A DNA stretch of 64,000 nt. Origin: Microbaculum marinisediminis. GTDB lineage: Bacteria > Pseudomonadota > Alphaproteobacteria > Rhizobiales > Tepidamorphaceae. Where the stretch lies: assembly GCF_025397915.1 (NCBI RefSeq), contig NZ_JALIDZ010000006.1, positions 62,001 to 126,000 on the forward strand, written 5' to 3'. This document shows, piece after piece, positions 1 through 7,811 of this stretch. Both the position numbers and the translations under genes were made by a program. The notes under the pieces were generated by a model, which ran no database searches, was not told the DNA's origin, and saw only the letters and a list, made by a program, of their open reading frames with translations. Each line of letters opens with the position of its first letter. Position 1 is the stretch's first letter.

Positions 1-1548
1 ATCAGGAAGGACGGCCGGACGCTGGGCAGCGGAATCCTCGAATTTCTGAGCACCGCCTCGTCGATCTCGACAGGAGGCACGCATACGTGCGCCGTCACGG
101 CCAGCGGCGGCGCCAGGTGCTGGGGCAGCAACAGCTTTGGAAAGTTGGGCGTGGGGCCAGCGGGCGATCAGACGACGCCGGTGCCCGTCAGCGGGCTCTC
201 CTCCGGTGTCGCCGCCATTGCCGCAGGCACAAATCACACATGCGCGCTCACCGAGGGCGGAGCCGTCCTGTGCTGGGGCGCCAACGGCTTCGGGGAACTG
301 GGCGACGGGACCACGATCGACCGGAACGTTCCGGTTGCCGTCCGCGGGCTTTCGGGCGGCGTCAAGGCGATCGCCGCGGGCGGGTATCACTCCTGCGCCG
401 TGCTGACGACGGGCGCCGTCCGGTGCTGGGGGCGAAACGTCTATGGCGCGATCGGTGACGGCACCACCACGGATCGCCATGGTCCGGTGGCTGTCGCTGG
501 ACTTGCCGACATACAGGCGGTCACCACCGGCCTGTTTCATAGCTGCGCCATGACCGATACCGGCGCGGCGAGTTGCTGGGGCAGCAATTCGCGCGGCCAG
601 ATCGGGGACGGAACGACGACGGACCGGTATCGGCCCGTGCCGGTCAGCGGCCTGTCGTCGGGTGTCGCGGACATCGTCGCGGGCCGCGGTCATACCTGTG
701 CGGTCACCGGCACCGGCGCAGCGCGGTGCTGGGGGTACAACAACATGGGCCAGATCGGAGACGGTACGACCACCGAGCGCCATGCGCCGGTCCTCGTCAG
801 CGGCCTGACGAGCGGCGTTACGGCCGTTACGGGCGGCGACTATCATTCCTGCGCCGTGATCGGAAACGGGGACGCGCGTTGCTGGGGCTACAACGGCGTC
901 GGGAACCTCGGCGACGGGACGATAGTCAACCGTGAGACGCCCGTTGCGGTCAGCCCGGGCGCCAGCGGTGCCGTGGATATCGTCGCGGGGAGCAATCATA
1001 CCTGCGCCCTGACGAAGACGGGGGCCGCCCGGTGCTGGGGATACAACAATGCCGGCCAGATCGGCGACGGCACGATCACCGACCGCGAAACGCCTGTCGC
1101 TGTCGACGGTTACGCCGCCGCCGGCCTCCTTGTCAGCGCGGGAGCGTCGTTCTCGACATCCGCGCTGGCCGCGGGGACATATGCGATTACCGCCCGCTAT
1201 GCGGGCGACGCCGGCAACGACGCCAGCGTTTCCTCGGCGCTGACGCAGGTCGTCGACAAGGGCAGGACCCGGACGAAACTCAGGATCAAGCCGAAGAGGC
1301 CGAGGGTCGGGACGACCGCGCGCATGACGGTCCGGGTGAAGGCCCGAGCCCCCGCGGCCGGCAAGCCGGTCGGCAAGGTCGTCGTCAAGGACGGCCGCAA
1401 GAAACTCGGAAAGTTCAAGGTCCGGAAAGGCAAGGCCAGCGTCAGGCTGCGCGGCCTCAGCGCCGGCAGGCACAAGATCAAGGTCGTCTACCAGGGCAAC
1501 CGGAACTGGAAGAAGTCCGCCGGAAGGAAAAAACTGACCGTCCGATAG
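1..1548 (+). CDS. RCC1-repeat (regulator of chromosome condensation-like) protein with C-terminal Ig-like domains, 5' partial
   Basis: The reading frame is open to the left edge, so the N terminus is missing and 515 codons are visible. Seven repeats of about 45-50 residues follow one another, each with the pattern H(T/S)CA...GA..CWG.N..G.(L/I)GDGT..(D/N)R, the signature of RCC1/alpha-tubulin-suppressor beta-propeller repeats. After about residue 370 the sequence changes to an Ig-like segment (AGTYAITARYAGD) and a second, very Lys/Arg-rich Ig-like domain of the Big_3 type that ends at the stop. Cysteines pair regularly in each repeat (HxCA and RCWG), which fits an exported, disulfide-containing protein. 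The family is known for beta-propeller binding surfaces; a surface or adhesin role here is inference. It converges on the next gene with only 10 bp between stops. Confidence 0.85.
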   Translation: MRKDGRTLGSGILEFLSTASSISTGGTHTCAVTASGGARCWGSNSFGKLGVGPAGDQTTPVPVSGLSSGVAAIAAGTNHTCALTEGGAVLCWGANGFGELGDGTTIDRNVPVAVRGLSGGVKAIAAGGYHSCAVLTTGAVRCWGRNVYGAIGDGTTTDRHGPVAVAGLADIQAVTTGLFHSCAMTDTGAASCWGSNSRGQIGDGTTTDRYRPVPVSGLSSGVADIVAGRGHTCAVTGTGAARCWGYNNMGQIGDGTTTERHAPVLVSGLTSGVTAVTGGDYHSCAVIGNGDARCWGYNGVGNLGDGTIVNRETPVAVSPGASGAVDIVAGSNHTCALTKTGAARCWGYNNAGQIGDGTITDRETPVAVDGYAAAGLLVSAGASFSTSALAAGTYAITARYAGDAGNDASVSSALTQVVDKGRTRTKLRIKPKRPRVGTTARMTVRVKARAPAAGKPVGKVVVKDGRKKLGKFKVRKGKASVRLRGLSAGRHKIKVVYQGNRNWKKSAGRKKLTVR

Positions 1549-1558
1549 CGGCAGACGG

Positions 1559-2662
1559 CTATTCGGCTTTCGCCCTGACCGTCCCGATCGCCGCCCCCTG
1601 CAGGTAGTGCGTGCCGGGCTCGGCCGTAAGCTCCACCGCGTCCTTCTGGAACAGGACGATCACGTCGGAGCCGCCGAACTGGAAGAAGCCGAATTCCTCG
1701 CCTTTATGCAGTTTAGCGCCCACGTCCGGCGTCAGCTCGACGCTGCTCACCGGCCCCATGCCGATCGGCAGCAGCGCCACGTAGCCGAGCTCCTCGGACT
1801 GCATCACGACCAGCCCGCGCTCCTGCCGGAACTGATAGGTCGTCCCGTCGGTGAGATAGGTGGAGCCGTCCGGCCGCTCGAACACGCCGATATAGGCGAA
1901 GCCCGGCAGGATCTTCTTCTCCAACACGGTGCCGGCGAACGGCACGTGGAAGCGGTGATAGTCGGTGATCGACAGGAAGAAGTGGGTGAAGGTGCCGCCG
2001 GCGAATTTTTCGCCGTACTCGGTATCCTTCAGCAGGTCCGAGATCCGGTGCTCGATGCCCTTGACGACGATCGTCGCGTCGTCGGTGATCGGCGTCGCGC
2101 CCTTGTAGACGGAGTCGCCGGGCGAGACGATCGTCCGTCGGTCGCCCAGGCCCGCGATCGGCCGCTTGCCGGGCTTGATCTCGCGCGCGAAGAACTGGTT
2201 GAAGGTGAGCCAGCCGCTCGGGCCGACGAAATAGTCGTCGATCTTCATCGACGGGTCGTCGAGGAAGGTCTGCAGCCCGCCGACGGAGGCCGGCGAGTCG
2301 AGGAAATGGCCCCATTCCGAGATGACCTCCTTCGACCAGTCCTCGAACTCCGGGCTCTTGCGCAGCGTGTCGTTGATGTCGGTGATGATGTAGAGGGGCC
2401 CCAGCTTGTCCTCGATGTTCCGGTTCGTGGGCACGAGGCGCACGATCCCGTTGACGTAGGTCTCGAACGCCGGAATGGAGGCGATGCCGTCCATCTTCGC
2501 CGCCCCGATCGCCTGGTCCAGCGCCGCCTTCAGGTCGGGGCGCGCCGCCAGCAGGGAGCGCAGCGACTTGACCGATTTGCTGTCGCCGTAGGTCGCCGCG
2601 TGCGACAGCGACACGGGAACGGCCAGGAAGAGGAGGGCGACGGCTATTCTGAGAAACGGCAT
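1559..2662 (-). CDS. phosphatidylserine decarboxylase-like protein with signal peptide
   Basis: The 367-residue product begins with a Sec signal peptide (about residues 1-22, cleavage near SHA-AT). The rest resembles the phosphatidylserine decarboxylase family: SPGDS at 180-184 (the Asp motif), DYHRFHVP at 234-241 (the His motif) and FGGSD at 329-333, where Ser332 corresponds to the self-cleaving LGST/GGSS serine that becomes the pyruvoyl group. The full Asp-His-Ser set is therefore present and autoprocessing is plausible. The odd point is location: classical Psd is a cytoplasm-facing inner-membrane enzyme, whereas this one appears to be exported. It also has an extra N-terminal helical region of about 120 residues. 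The substrate may be phosphatidylserine or another decarboxylated metabolite; the sequence does not decide. It is followed upstream by a co-oriented exported papain-fold gene. Confidence 0.8.
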   Translation of the reverse strand: MPFLRIAVALLFLAVPVSLSHAATYGDSKSVKSLRSLLAARPDLKAALDQAIGAAKMDGIASIPAFETYVNGIVRLVPTNRNIEDKLGPLYIITDINDTLRKSPEFEDWSKEVISEWGHFLDSPASVGGLQTFLDDPSMKIDDYFVGPSGWLTFNQFFAREIKPGKRPIAGLGDRRTIVSPGDSVYKGATPITDDATIVVKGIEHRISDLLKDTEYGEKFAGGTFTHFFLSITDYHRFHVPFAGTVLEKKILPGFAYIGVFERPDGSTYLTDGTTYQFRQERGLVVMQSEELGYVALLPIGMGPVSSVELTPDVGAKLHKGEEFGFFQFGGSDVIVLFQKDAVELTAEPGTHYLQGAAIGTVRAKAE

Positions 2663-2717
2663 GGCGGGACCTCGTATGTCGGCGCTGCGTATGTAGGGGC
2701 GCTGATCGGCGGGCGGC

Positions 2718-3440
2718 TCAGGGCTTGCGCACGACGACGAAGCCGCGCGTCTTGCCGGAGGAGGAGTCAGGCGTGTTCATGGCCGCGTAGAGCCGCTCGG
2801 CCGTCGCCCAGCTCGGCAGGTACTTGTACCGGGCGACATCGAGGATAAGGAACCGGTCGGCCTCCGCATTGTAGGCGGCGACCGGCGAAATGTGGCCACC
2901 GCCATCGAGGCCCGCCTGGCCGAACTCGGCGCGGCCGAAATTGACGATCAGGATCGCGTCGGGATCGGCGAGCGCCTCGCGTGCGGCCTTGCGGAACGCG
3001 GCGACGTCGGAGTCGGAGGCGAAGGTCTTTTCCGCCTTCGCGCCGGACAGGTCGAGCAGCGTCTCGAGCTGGGCGAGGGTGAGGCCGCCCCCTTCGACGG
3101 CGGAGACCGGCGCCACGTCCTTGAGCACCTGGGTGGAGAAGATGTTGTCCTGGTCCCAGTAGTCGTACGGGTACCAGCGCGGCGCGGTCGGCGGCGTGAT
3201 GCCGAGGGTGTTGAGCGCCATCACCGACGAGGCGATGCCGCAGAAGGTCGCCTGATACTCGGAGACGAAGCGGGACATGAGCGGGAGGAAGTCGCCCTTC
3301 TCGGCGGATTGGAGCCAGTCGTCGCTGTCCGGCGTCAGGAAGTATATCGGGGCCTCCGGCTTGACGGCGTCGTCCGCGGCGACAGGCCCCGAAACCGCCA
3401 GGAAAACCGCAAGGATCGGGATCAGGCGTGTTGCGCGCAT
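2718..3440 (-). CDS. phytochelatin synthase-like (papain-fold) exported protein
   Basis: From the ATG at 3440 this gives 240 residues. An AGGAGG lies 5 nt upstream of that ATG, so the ATG 15 nt farther upstream is less likely because the Shine-Dalgarno would be inside the gene. A signal peptide covers about residues 1-22. The catalytic set of bacterial phytochelatin synthases (glutathione gamma-glutamylcysteinyltransferase, a papain-like fold) is visible: Cys67 in QATFCGIAS, His183 in GGGHISPVAAY and Asp201 in LILDVARYKYLP. Bacterial members often hydrolyse glutathione to gamma-Glu-Cys rather than polymerise it. An exported form would act on periplasmic glutathione or peptides; this is inference. 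It is co-directional with the decarboxylase-like gene 55 bp downstream and divergent from a cytochrome c gene. Confidence 0.8.
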   Translation of the reverse strand: MRATRLIPILAVFLAVSGPVAADDAVKPEAPIYFLTPDSDDWLQSAEKGDFLPLMSRFVSEYQATFCGIASSVMALNTLGITPPTAPRWYPYDYWDQDNIFSTQVLKDVAPVSAVEGGGLTLAQLETLLDLSGAKAEKTFASDSDVAAFRKAAREALADPDAILIVNFGRAEFGQAGLDGGGHISPVAAYNAEADRFLILDVARYKYLPSWATAERLYAAMNTPDSSSGKTRGFVVVRKP

Positions 3441-3445
3441 TTCAT

Positions 3446-3451
3446 CCTCCT
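3446..3451 (-). promoter_or_regulatory. Shine-Dalgarno AGGAGG deciding the start of the phytochelatin synthase-like gene
   Basis: A perfect AGGAGG on the minus strand lies 5 nt before the ATG at 3440. It is inside the slightly longer open frame that begins at 3455, so it supports the shorter product. Confidence 0.7.
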
Positions 3452-3575
3452 GCATCGATGGGTCGGGAGATGCCGGGCCTCGTCCGGTTGCCGGAGAAGT
3501 CCGCGACCTCTAGACTCGTCTGTTAATAGTTTGCCGCCATAGTGCGGGACCGGCCTTTAAGGATCGTGAACCGTC

Positions 3576-3947
3576 ATGACAGCCTTTTCCGTATCCCGTT
3601 TCAGTATCGCCGCCGTCGTGGTCTCCTCGCTGGCAGCCTTCGCGCAAGCCGCGTCCGCCGACGAAAAGACCGGTCTGGAGAAATCGGCGATCTGCGCCTC
3701 CTGCCACGGTCCCGTCGGCGTCTCCCCGGTGCCGACCTATCCGAATATCGCCGGGCAGAACCCGCTCTACCTGGAATACGCGCTGCGCCAGTATCGCTCA
3801 GGCGAACGCGGCGGCGAGCAGGCCGGCATGATGTACACGGTCACGCAGGCGCTGAGCGACACCGATATCCGCGACCTTGCCGCCTATTACGGCAGCCTGA
3901 CGCCCGGCCGCTCCTACGGCACCAGTATGGCGGCGGAAACCCGGTAG
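3576..3947 (+). CDS. class I c-type cytochrome, single heme
   Basis: A 123-residue exported protein with a signal peptide (cleavage near QAASA at about 25-28) and one heme-binding motif CASCH at residues 40-44. Methionines at 85-86 are candidates for the sixth heme ligand. The pattern SCHGPVGVSPVPTYPNIAGQ followed by a YLEYALRQYRSGER helix is typical of cytochrome c4/c553-like domains that accept electrons from periplasmic dehydrogenases. AAGGA in front of ATG fits the start. It converges on the three-gene GMC dehydrogenase cluster and may serve as its soluble electron acceptor; this is inference from position only. Confidence 0.85.
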   Translation: MTAFSVSRFSIAAVVVSSLAAFAQAASADEKTGLEKSAICASCHGPVGVSPVPTYPNIAGQNPLYLEYALRQYRSGERGGEQAGMMYTVTQALSDTDIRDLAAYYGSLTPGRSYGTSMAAETR

Positions 3948-3985
3948 GGCGCAGGGCTTGGCCTGGGGCGCGTTCAGCCTGCGCC

Positions 3986-5449
3986 TCATTCGGCGGGCCT
4001 GGGCTGCGCCTTCGTCATGATCCAAGAGAAATCGTAGGGCGAGGCCGAGTGGCACGCCACGCAGCTCCCGGTGCCAAAGGTCATCCGGTCGCTCGTGGTG
4101 ACGGAGCGCGGCAGCTTGTCGGCGGGCCTGTTGCCGACCTGCGAGAACGTCTCCATCACCGAGTTCGCCAGGTATTGCATCAAGGGCTCGCCGCCGGACA
4201 CGTTGACCACCGATCCCGGGAAGGCGGCGCCGCGCTGCGGCTGCATGTCCGGATAGGTCGGCCACTGCACGCCGATCATCTCGTAATACTGCAGCTTGGA
4301 GCCGGCCTCCGCCAGCACGGCGCGCATCCGGGCGTTGAGCGCCGCGGTCTCTCCGGGTATCGGCACCAGCCGCGTCACCTGAGTGCGGCGCACGCCGTTC
4401 TCGTCGGGGGGCACCGGAACGTTGACCGGGCACCATTCGCATTCGGCGTCGTTGAAGCTCGCCTGCAGGCGCCGCTTGGTGCCGTCGGCCGTCGTGATCT
4501 CGTGGAGCCGGTTCACGGTGACATTGTCGACATGCTCGAAGGTCGACCAGATCCACTGCGGCGAGGTCTCCGTCTTCTGGGCGATATGGAAACCGACGAG
4601 GCCGACGGTGACCGCCTTCCAGGTCGGATCGTCGGAGCCGCTCACCACGTAGGCGGGCTGCGTCAGGTAGCGCGAGAAATCGTCCATGGCCGGATCGAGA
4701 ACGCGCCAGGCGACCTTCACCTCGATCGCCCCCGGCGTGTTGCCCTCGAACGAACCGGCGGGAAAGGTCAGCTTGCCGTTCTTCGCGATGTAGTTCGCAA
4801 GCCCGCCGGCCTCGTAGAGCTTGTTGTCGACGATCAGGTCGTACTCGACCTTGTTGATCAGGCTCTCGTAGTAGGCGGGCCGGCCATACTGGTCGAAGAC
4901 GGAAAAGGAGAACGCCTGGTCGGTCTCCGTCGCCACGTTGAGCTTCTGGGTGGAGCTCAGGTTGTGGAGAAGCCGCGCATCGCGGTGGCCGAGCTCGGGA
5001 TAGCCGACCGGGCCGGTGTCGTCTGGAAGCGGCTTCTGCACGGCGTCGGCGAGCGGAACGGACCGGTGCCGGCCGTCCCAGGGATCGGGCTCCGCACCCT
5101 TCGGCTTGAACACCTGATAGGTTTCGATCCAGTTCGACCAGGCCGGATCGCCGTCGTCGCCGACCGCGGCAAGCGGCGCGCCGCTGTCATCCGTCGGCCA
5201 GTTCAGCGCGACGAAGGCCGCCCATTGCTGGCGCTCGAACAGGCGATGGGCGAGCAGCAGGTCGCCTTTCTCCAGCAGAGCGTCGCGCAGCGTCGGATCG
5301 ACGTCGGCGGGAATGGTCGCGGACAGGGGCACCGGCGCGACCGGGTCGAAGTCCGGTCCCGCTGCGAAAGCCGCGCCTATACCCGAGACCGCGGCAACGA
5401 CGAGCGCTGCACCGACCAACAGCCCGTGCCTCTCGGATCGGATCCTCAT
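3986..5449 (-). CDS. cytochrome c subunit-like protein of the GMC dehydrogenase cluster
   Basis: A 487-residue exported protein (signal peptide to about residue 29). The bulk has no domain I can name with confidence, but it has a conserved-looking core QWIWSTFEHVDNV and ends with a single heme motif CVACH at 463-467, 20 residues before the C terminus. The usual cytochrome subunit of three-component membrane dehydrogenases carries three CxxCH motifs, so this is a different type. Its start codon overlaps the stop of the upstream flavoprotein gene by 4 bp (ATGA), which indicates translational coupling and a common complex. The heme near the C terminus is the likely electron exit point. The function of the large N-terminal part is unknown. 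It may be an orphan family that travels with GMC oxidoreductases. Confidence 0.7.
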   Translation of the reverse strand: MRIRSERHGLLVGAALVVAAVSGIGAAFAAGPDFDPVAPVPLSATIPADVDPTLRDALLEKGDLLLAHRLFERQQWAAFVALNWPTDDSGAPLAAVGDDGDPAWSNWIETYQVFKPKGAEPDPWDGRHRSVPLADAVQKPLPDDTGPVGYPELGHRDARLLHNLSSTQKLNVATETDQAFSFSVFDQYGRPAYYESLINKVEYDLIVDNKLYEAGGLANYIAKNGKLTFPAGSFEGNTPGAIEVKVAWRVLDPAMDDFSRYLTQPAYVVSGSDDPTWKAVTVGLVGFHIAQKTETSPQWIWSTFEHVDNVTVNRLHEITTADGTKRRLQASFNDAECEWCPVNVPVPPDENGVRRTQVTRLVPIPGETAALNARMRAVLAEAGSKLQYYEMIGVQWPTYPDMQPQRGAAFPGSVVNVSGGEPLMQYLANSVMETFSQVGNRPADKLPRSVTTSDRMTFGTGSCVACHSASPYDFSWIMTKAQPRPAE

Positions 5450-7071
5450 GGCTTGGACAGGTCCTCGATGATTTGTTCCGATGCCCTCAGCGCGTTGGCG
5501 GCAACCGTCAGCGTCGGTGCGTTGACCGGGGCGGTGAGGTGCGCGCCCGTGCCCAGGATGAACAGGTTCTGGTGGTCGTGCGAGCGCAGGTGGATGTCGA
5601 CCACGGACGTCTTCGGATCGGTGCCCATGCGCGTCGTGCCGCAGATGATGGCGCTCGACAAATAGGGCGTGTCGGTCTTCACGTCGGCGACGCCGAGGGC
5701 CGCGAAGACCTTCTTCGACGCATCGACCGCGTAGGCGAGGCCTTCCCGGGTGTAGTCGTCCACCTTGAAGTGCACGCGCGGGCGCGGGATCCCGGCACTG
5801 TCGACCTGCGTGTCGTCGAGTTCGATGCGGTTGTCCCGGTCGCCGAGTGTTTCGGCGGAGGAATTGAGCCGCAGGTGGCGCGCCATCTGATCGCGCATCG
5901 CCGAGATCATCCTGTGGCCGCGATAGCCCTGCTTGGCGAGCTCGCCGGCGAGCTTCACCGCGTCCTCGTTGCCCGACCAGCCGTCGTTCATGAACGAGGT
6001 GCCGACGGCGGCGCGCTTGGAACGGAAGTCCCCGTCGCGGAATTCGATGATGCCGGATGTCTGCTGCGGGCCGCGATAGGGATAGACAGGATCCTTGGTC
6101 AGCCCCCAGACGTCCTGGTTGAGCTGGCTCAGGAGATAGCGCCCGACATTGCCGCTCGAATTCGCGACGCCGTCCGGCGCGGTCTCGCTTTTCGAGTTCA
6201 GAAGCAGCCGCGGCGTTTCGATGGCGTGACAGGCGACGACGTAGATCCTGGCCGTCGCCACGCCTTCGCTACCGTCCGGCCGGCGGTAGCGGATGCCGGT
6301 GATCCTGTTGTCCGCGCCGACCTCTATCGTCGTCGCCAGCGCCTCGGTGACGATCTGCGCGCCGAGCGCCTGTGCCTTCAGGGTATGGACGGTGCCGTCG
6401 AACTTGGCGTGGATCGGGCAGATCGGCACGCAGGTATTGTTGCCGCAGCACGCCGGCCGCCCGTCGAAGGGCACGGAATTGCGGGCGTGCGAAAACTGCG
6501 CCATGTGCAGCCCGACCTGACGCAGGCCGGTCTCTATCTGCTGGTCCATGTAGCTCGATGGAATCGGCGGCTGCGGATAGGGCACTTTGCGCGGCGAGCC
6601 CCAGTCGTAGTCCGGATCGCCGGCCACGCCCCACATCTTCTCGGCTTCCTCGTAGTGCGGGACGAGGTCCTCGTAGGTTATCGGCCAGTCGTCGGACACG
6701 CCGTATCGCGTGCGCATCTGGAAGTCGGCCGGCCGCAGCCGGTCGGCGAAGCCGGTCCAGTGCCAGGTGGTGCCGCCGAGAATGCGCGTGTAGGAGCCGA
6801 CGAACTGGTCGGGCCCCGCCTGGACGTAGAAGTCGTTCGCCTTGCCGTCGACGGGATGGGGCGCATAGGGGACGGACGGGTAGGGCGCGTTCGGCCCCTT
6901 TTCCGGGTTGGCGACGAAATTCGCCACCGCGTCGTTGCGGCTGAGGTGCGGTCCGGCCTCGAGCACGATCGTCTTCACGCCGGCGCCGGCGAGCTTGAAC
7001 GCGGTGTGTCCGCCGGCGATACCCGAACCGACGATCACCACGTCGGCAGACAGGGTCGGGGCTGTGCTCAT
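5446..7071 (-). CDS. GMC-family FAD-dependent oxidoreductase (gluconate/fructose dehydrogenase type large subunit)
   Basis: The 541-residue product starts with a dinucleotide-binding strand and GSGIAGG at residues 15-21, then ILGGTTWHW (FAD-contacting GMC signature). A cysteine pair region CGNNTCVPICP also occurs in gluconate 2-dehydrogenase type subunits. The C-terminal GMC domain reads AIICGTTRMGTDP from residue 474 and ends with VNAPTLTVAANALR. In glucose oxidase, choline oxidase and fructose dehydrogenase a catalytic His stands three residues before the G of GT..MG; here that position is Ile475. The Asn of the second catalytic position (N517) is kept. There is no signal peptide, so export would be by hitch-hiking with the Tat small subunit encoded just upstream, as in related dehydrogenases. 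The substrate is not predictable. Confidence 0.85.
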   Translation of the reverse strand: MSTAPTLSADVVIVGSGIAGGHTAFKLAGAGVKTIVLEAGPHLSRNDAVANFVANPEKGPNAPYPSVPYAPHPVDGKANDFYVQAGPDQFVGSYTRILGGTTWHWTGFADRLRPADFQMRTRYGVSDDWPITYEDLVPHYEEAEKMWGVAGDPDYDWGSPRKVPYPQPPIPSSYMDQQIETGLRQVGLHMAQFSHARNSVPFDGRPACCGNNTCVPICPIHAKFDGTVHTLKAQALGAQIVTEALATTIEVGADNRITGIRYRRPDGSEGVATARIYVVACHAIETPRLLLNSKSETAPDGVANSSGNVGRYLLSQLNQDVWGLTKDPVYPYRGPQQTSGIIEFRDGDFRSKRAAVGTSFMNDGWSGNEDAVKLAGELAKQGYRGHRMISAMRDQMARHLRLNSSAETLGDRDNRIELDDTQVDSAGIPRPRVHFKVDDYTREGLAYAVDASKKVFAALGVADVKTDTPYLSSAIICGTTRMGTDPKTSVVDIHLRSHDHQNLFILGTGAHLTAPVNAPTLTVAANALRASEQIIEDLSKP

Positions 7072-7081
7072 CGTACGGCCC

Positions 7082-7672
7082 TCATCCGGCCTGATCCGGG
7101 GGGTAGGTCCACCAGCCCATGTCCGGGCCGCAGACGCTTGGCGGTTTGGCGAACGGGAGCACCTGCCAGGCCAGCGCCTGGTGGTAGCCGACGGTCGTGC
7201 CCGGCGTGATCTCTCCGGTATAGATCATCTCGACGAAGCGCCGGGCGGCGGCCTCGACGGCCGCGTCGTCGAAGGGCTCGACGATGCTCGCGGCGTCGCG
7301 TGCGATGATCGCGGCATGGAGGCGGGCGACCACGTCGGCGCCGACCTCCCGTTCAAGAGCCGCGACGGCCAGTTCCAGCACGTTCGGGTCGGCGAGCCTG
7401 GTTCCGGCCACGATCTGGGTCGCCATCGTCCAGGTCTGCCCGCTCGCCGCCGAGGCGGCGGAGGGCACCATCGAGCCGGGAAGGGCGAGCAGGGCGGCGA
7501 GGCCCAGCGTCACGCTGCGCCGGTCCGGGCTCCACGTGCCCGATGCCGGGTCGCCTGATAGCGGGTCGCCTGATGTCGGGGAGCCTGGATCGCCTGGAAG
7601 TCGAGTCGTCACTGCCGCCTGCCGCATCTGTCGTGTACGGTCCCGCAGTAGCCGGCACCGCAAGGGAAGCAT
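7082..7672 (-). CDS. Tat-exported small subunit of GMC-type dehydrogenase
   Basis: Up to 196 residues. PDRRSVTLGLAALLALPGS is a twin-arginine type leader, but it lies about 50 residues from the first possible ATG; the true start is probably further in and I cannot fix it because no clear Shine-Dalgarno is present. The mature part resembles the small subunit of gluconate/sorbitol dehydrogenase type enzymes, ending with VCGPDMGWWTYPP, which matches the CG..WW tail of that family. The gene lies 10 bp upstream of the flavoprotein gene and is first in the operon. In family members this subunit carries the FAD subunit through the Tat system. The leader region contains a short degenerate repeat of GDP-type tripeptides (see repeat at 7546-7574). 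Confidence 0.75.
   Translation of the reverse strand: MLPLRCRLLRDRTRQMRQAAVTTRLPGDPGSPTSGDPLSGDPASGTWSPDRRSVTLGLAALLALPGSMVPSAASAASGQTWTMATQIVAGTRLADPNVLELAVAALEREVGADVVARLHAAIIARDAASIVEPFDDAAVEAAARRFVEMIYTGEITPGTTVGYHQALAWQVLPFAKPPSVCGPDMGWWTYPPDQAG
7546..7574. repeat. 14-bp direct repeat, 15-nt period, in Tat leader region
   Basis: CGGGTCGCCTGAT occurs twice with a 15-nt period and decays further at 7575-7596. It encodes the SGDP/GDPGS run before the twin-arginine motif, or lies upstream of the true start. Confidence 0.6.
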
Positions 7673-7800
7673 AACACGCGGATCGCGAAATGGGGCAAGA
7701 GGCGGATACGCCGGTTAACGATTCACTTCGATATGTGCTCTATTCCTGACGTTGCGGAGCATGGGTGCATGCCGTCCGCGGATTCAACTGCCTATCTGGG

Positions 7801-7806
7801 AGGAGG
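7801..7806 (+). promoter_or_regulatory. Shine-Dalgarno AGGAGG deciding the start of the Kelch-like gene
   Basis: AGGAGG stands 5 nt before the ATG at 7812. The open frame extends upstream to 7752 but lacks such a signal and would push the signal peptide inward. Confidence 0.7.
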
Positions 7807-7811
7807 CTGTG

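Noticed and set aside
3542-5665. 707-codon plus-strand open frame over the cytochrome subunit gene
   Set aside because: It is antisense to the heme-containing minus-strand gene and out of frame with the real cytochrome c at 3576.
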